NCBI GenBank assembly: GCA_018814055.1
Contig: JAHJAL010000036.1
Coordinates: 1 to 5,771 of the forward strand
Direction: 5' to 3'
From: Patescibacteria group bacterium
Lineage (GTDB): Bacteria > Patescibacteriota > JAHJAL01
DNA: 5,771 nucleotides
This document shows, piece after piece, positions 4,550-5,771 of the stretch; position 1 is the stretch's first letter, and each line of letters opens with the position of its first letter. Below the pieces are notes generated by a model. The model was not told the origin of the DNA. It did not search any database and worked only from the letters and a program-made list of their open reading frames with translations. The translations under genes and the position numbers were made by a program.

Positions 4550-5771
4550 ATGAGAATCAATAAAATAAAATTGGTTAATCAGACAGAGCTTGAGTTTGGA
4601 GATATAAATATATTCATTGGTCCAAATAATGTTGGAAAAACTACTTTGTTGAGAGAAATACGATCCGCTCCTATGAATACTAATTTTTTAGGTGGGAAGT
4701 GGTTGTCAGGAGAGAATATTCACGTATTAGAATTTGTGGAATCTGATTTTGATGATATAGAAAATAATCTTGTTTTTGAAAGTAATGGCCAAAAATTAAT
4801 TCGATTTTATAGGAATGATAATGGTGTTATTGATGAATTAAAGACAGATGTATTGAATGATGAACTGAAGAAATGTATTGAAAAAAAAGAATTTGGTGTT
4901 GATCGGCAGAATTATGGTTGGTATAAAAGAATAATTCAAAATTTTATTGCCAACGAAGCAACAGAGGAAAGACTAAATGTCTTGGGTGAGGTTATTGTAT
5001 CAAAAAGAAGTTGTCCAAAAGATAATTATAATTATTTATTAAACCGTCCCGATTTAATTTCGGATCTAAATAGTTTGTTGCTGAAGCTGTTCGATTGTGA
5101 ATTAGTGGTTGATATTAGCGAAAGATCTGTAATGGAGTTATTTATTACAAAGAATAATCCTTTTTGTAAAAATGTAATTGAACATGATGATGATTTAGAC
5201 AAATTATTGGATTGCAAACATAAACATTTTATTCGTTTGGATGTTTGTGGTGATGGTATTAAAGCTGTTATGAGATTGTTTTTGTCTATGTATGATCCTT
5301 TGACAAAAATGTTATTCATTGATGAACCTGAGGTTTTTTTAAATAAGCGAATAAGAAAACGTGTTGCAGAGGAGTTTGCTTTATTGTCGAAGAAAAGTGG
5401 TAAGCAAATTTTTTTGATTACGCACGATCCGGTTTTTTTATCTGGTTTTGTTGCAGGTCATTATTCTACTAATGAGATTAAAGTATTTTACTTGAAAGAT
5501 TTTAATAATATTAGACACATTGATTTTGGGAATAAGAAAATAACGCAATCAACAAAACAAGAAAAGTATCTTGATATGTTTTTTCATAAGTATTCTGTTA
5601 TTTGTGAGGGTGTCGACGATGTATATATTTATTCTGAGTATTTAAGAAGAAAACAATTATTGGATGATGTGTATTTTGTTGGAGTTGATGGAGTACAAAT
5701 TGATGATGTTGTGGAGTTAGCAAAGAACATCATTGAAGGATTTAATAGGGATTACCCTTGTAGGGAAAACA
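4550..5771 (+). CDS. OLD-family ATPase with TOPRIM nuclease domain, N-terminal part
   Basis: The frame is open from ATG 4550 to the window edge (407 codons), so the 3' end is missing. Visible motifs: an N-terminal strand pair (MRINKIKLVNQTELEFGDINIF); Walker A GPNNVGKTT (24-32); a signature-like GDGIKAVMRL (234-243); Walker B MLFIDEPE with D258/E259; a switch/H-loop LITHDP with H292; then the first TOPRIM motif ICEGVDD (E353, D356, D357). This order, SMC/ABC-type ATPase followed by TOPRIM, defines overcoming-lysogenization-defect (OLD) proteins, ATP-regulated DNA nucleases that include GajA of the Gabija defence system. Family members are often 500-700 aa, so about a third may lie downstream. 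It starts 18 bases after gene B with no Shine-Dalgarno site and no clear promoter. It is markedly more AT-rich than gene A (about 30% GC in one hand-counted line, 5101-5160), which fits separate acquisition. Whether it is Gabija, a class 1 OLD or another defence ATPase depends on its unseen neighbour. Confidence 0.88.
   Translation, partial: MRINKIKLVNQTELEFGDINIFIGPNNVGKTTLLREIRSAPMNTNFLGGKWLSGENIHVLEFVESDFDDIENNLVFESNGQKLIRFYRNDNGVIDELKTDVLNDELKKCIEKKEFGVDRQNYGWYKRIIQNFIANEATEERLNVLGEVIVSKRSCPKDNYNYLLNRPDLISDLNSLLLKLFDCELVVDISERSVMELFITKNNPFCKNVIEHDDDLDKLLDCKHKHFIRLDVCGDGIKAVMRLFLSMYDPLTKMLFIDEPEVFLNKRIRKRVAEEFALLSKKSGKQIFLITHDPVFLSGFVAGHYSTNEIKVFYLKDFNNIRHIDFGNKKITQSTKQEKYLDMFFHKYSVICEGVDDVYIYSEYLRRKQLLDDVYFVGVDGVQIDDVVELAKNIIEGFNRDYPCREN

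Noticed and set aside
5032..5319. A 95-codon minus-strand frame inside the OLD gene.
   Set aside because: It overlaps the segment carrying the ATPase signature and Walker B motifs, and has no features of its own.

Overview
The window looks like a chromosomal segment from an uncultivated Candidate Phyla Radiation (Patescibacteria) bacterium, most like the Parcubacteria group. The main reasons are two copies of a Cys-rich, multi-zinc-ribbon protein that I know mainly from those genomes, a DUF5674-like gene, a small helical protein of the same kind of genomes, very tight gene packing, and scarce Shine-Dalgarno sites. TGA is used as a stop (first Cys-rich gene and the DUF5674-like gene), so the standard bacterial code fits and the TGA=Gly code of Gracilibacteria/Absconditabacteria does not. 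No database search was possible, so the lineage is an inference.

Layout, all on the + strand: (1) 1-165, the 3' end of a class I SAM-dependent methyltransferase. (2) 146-1915, Cys-rich protein A (589 aa), overlapping the methyltransferase end by 20 bases. (3) 1916-2007, a 92-base gap with a degenerate 7-bp repeat array, a compact intrinsic terminator and a TATAAT box. (4) 2008-2361, a DUF5674-like protein, followed with a one-base stop/start overlap by (5) a 105-aa helical protein of unknown function, 2361-2678. (6) 2711-4531, Cys-rich protein B (606 aa), a paralogue of A. (7) 4550 to the window end, the first 407 codons of an OLD-family ATPase/TOPRIM nuclease, open at the edge. There is no gene-free stretch above 100 bases, and I saw no tRNA, rRNA, CRISPR array or transposase.

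The most interesting content is the A/B family. Both proteins have a zinc ribbon at the N-terminus, a block of 12-residue repeats whose cysteines fall only at every third position, a conserved cap, a second more irregular repeat block with the same cap, a second copy of the zinc ribbon, and a C-terminal Cys module. The 12-residue register can be written out by eye for eight consecutive units in each protein and suggests a small metal-loaded or Cys-laddered solenoid. Inside the C-terminal linker of both genes sits a short array of 7-bp DNA repeats, read in the same frame in both. A related array lies just after gene A, and in B it is combined with a 24-bp tandem duplication. This points to a dispersed heptamer repeat able to enter coding sequence.

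How the genes work together is not known. The first transcript probably ends at the terminator at 1948-1971. A second can start at the TATAAT at 1976 and cover the two small genes, with another possible start just before B. The OLD nuclease gene is much more AT-rich than gene A and may be a defence gene acquired separately.
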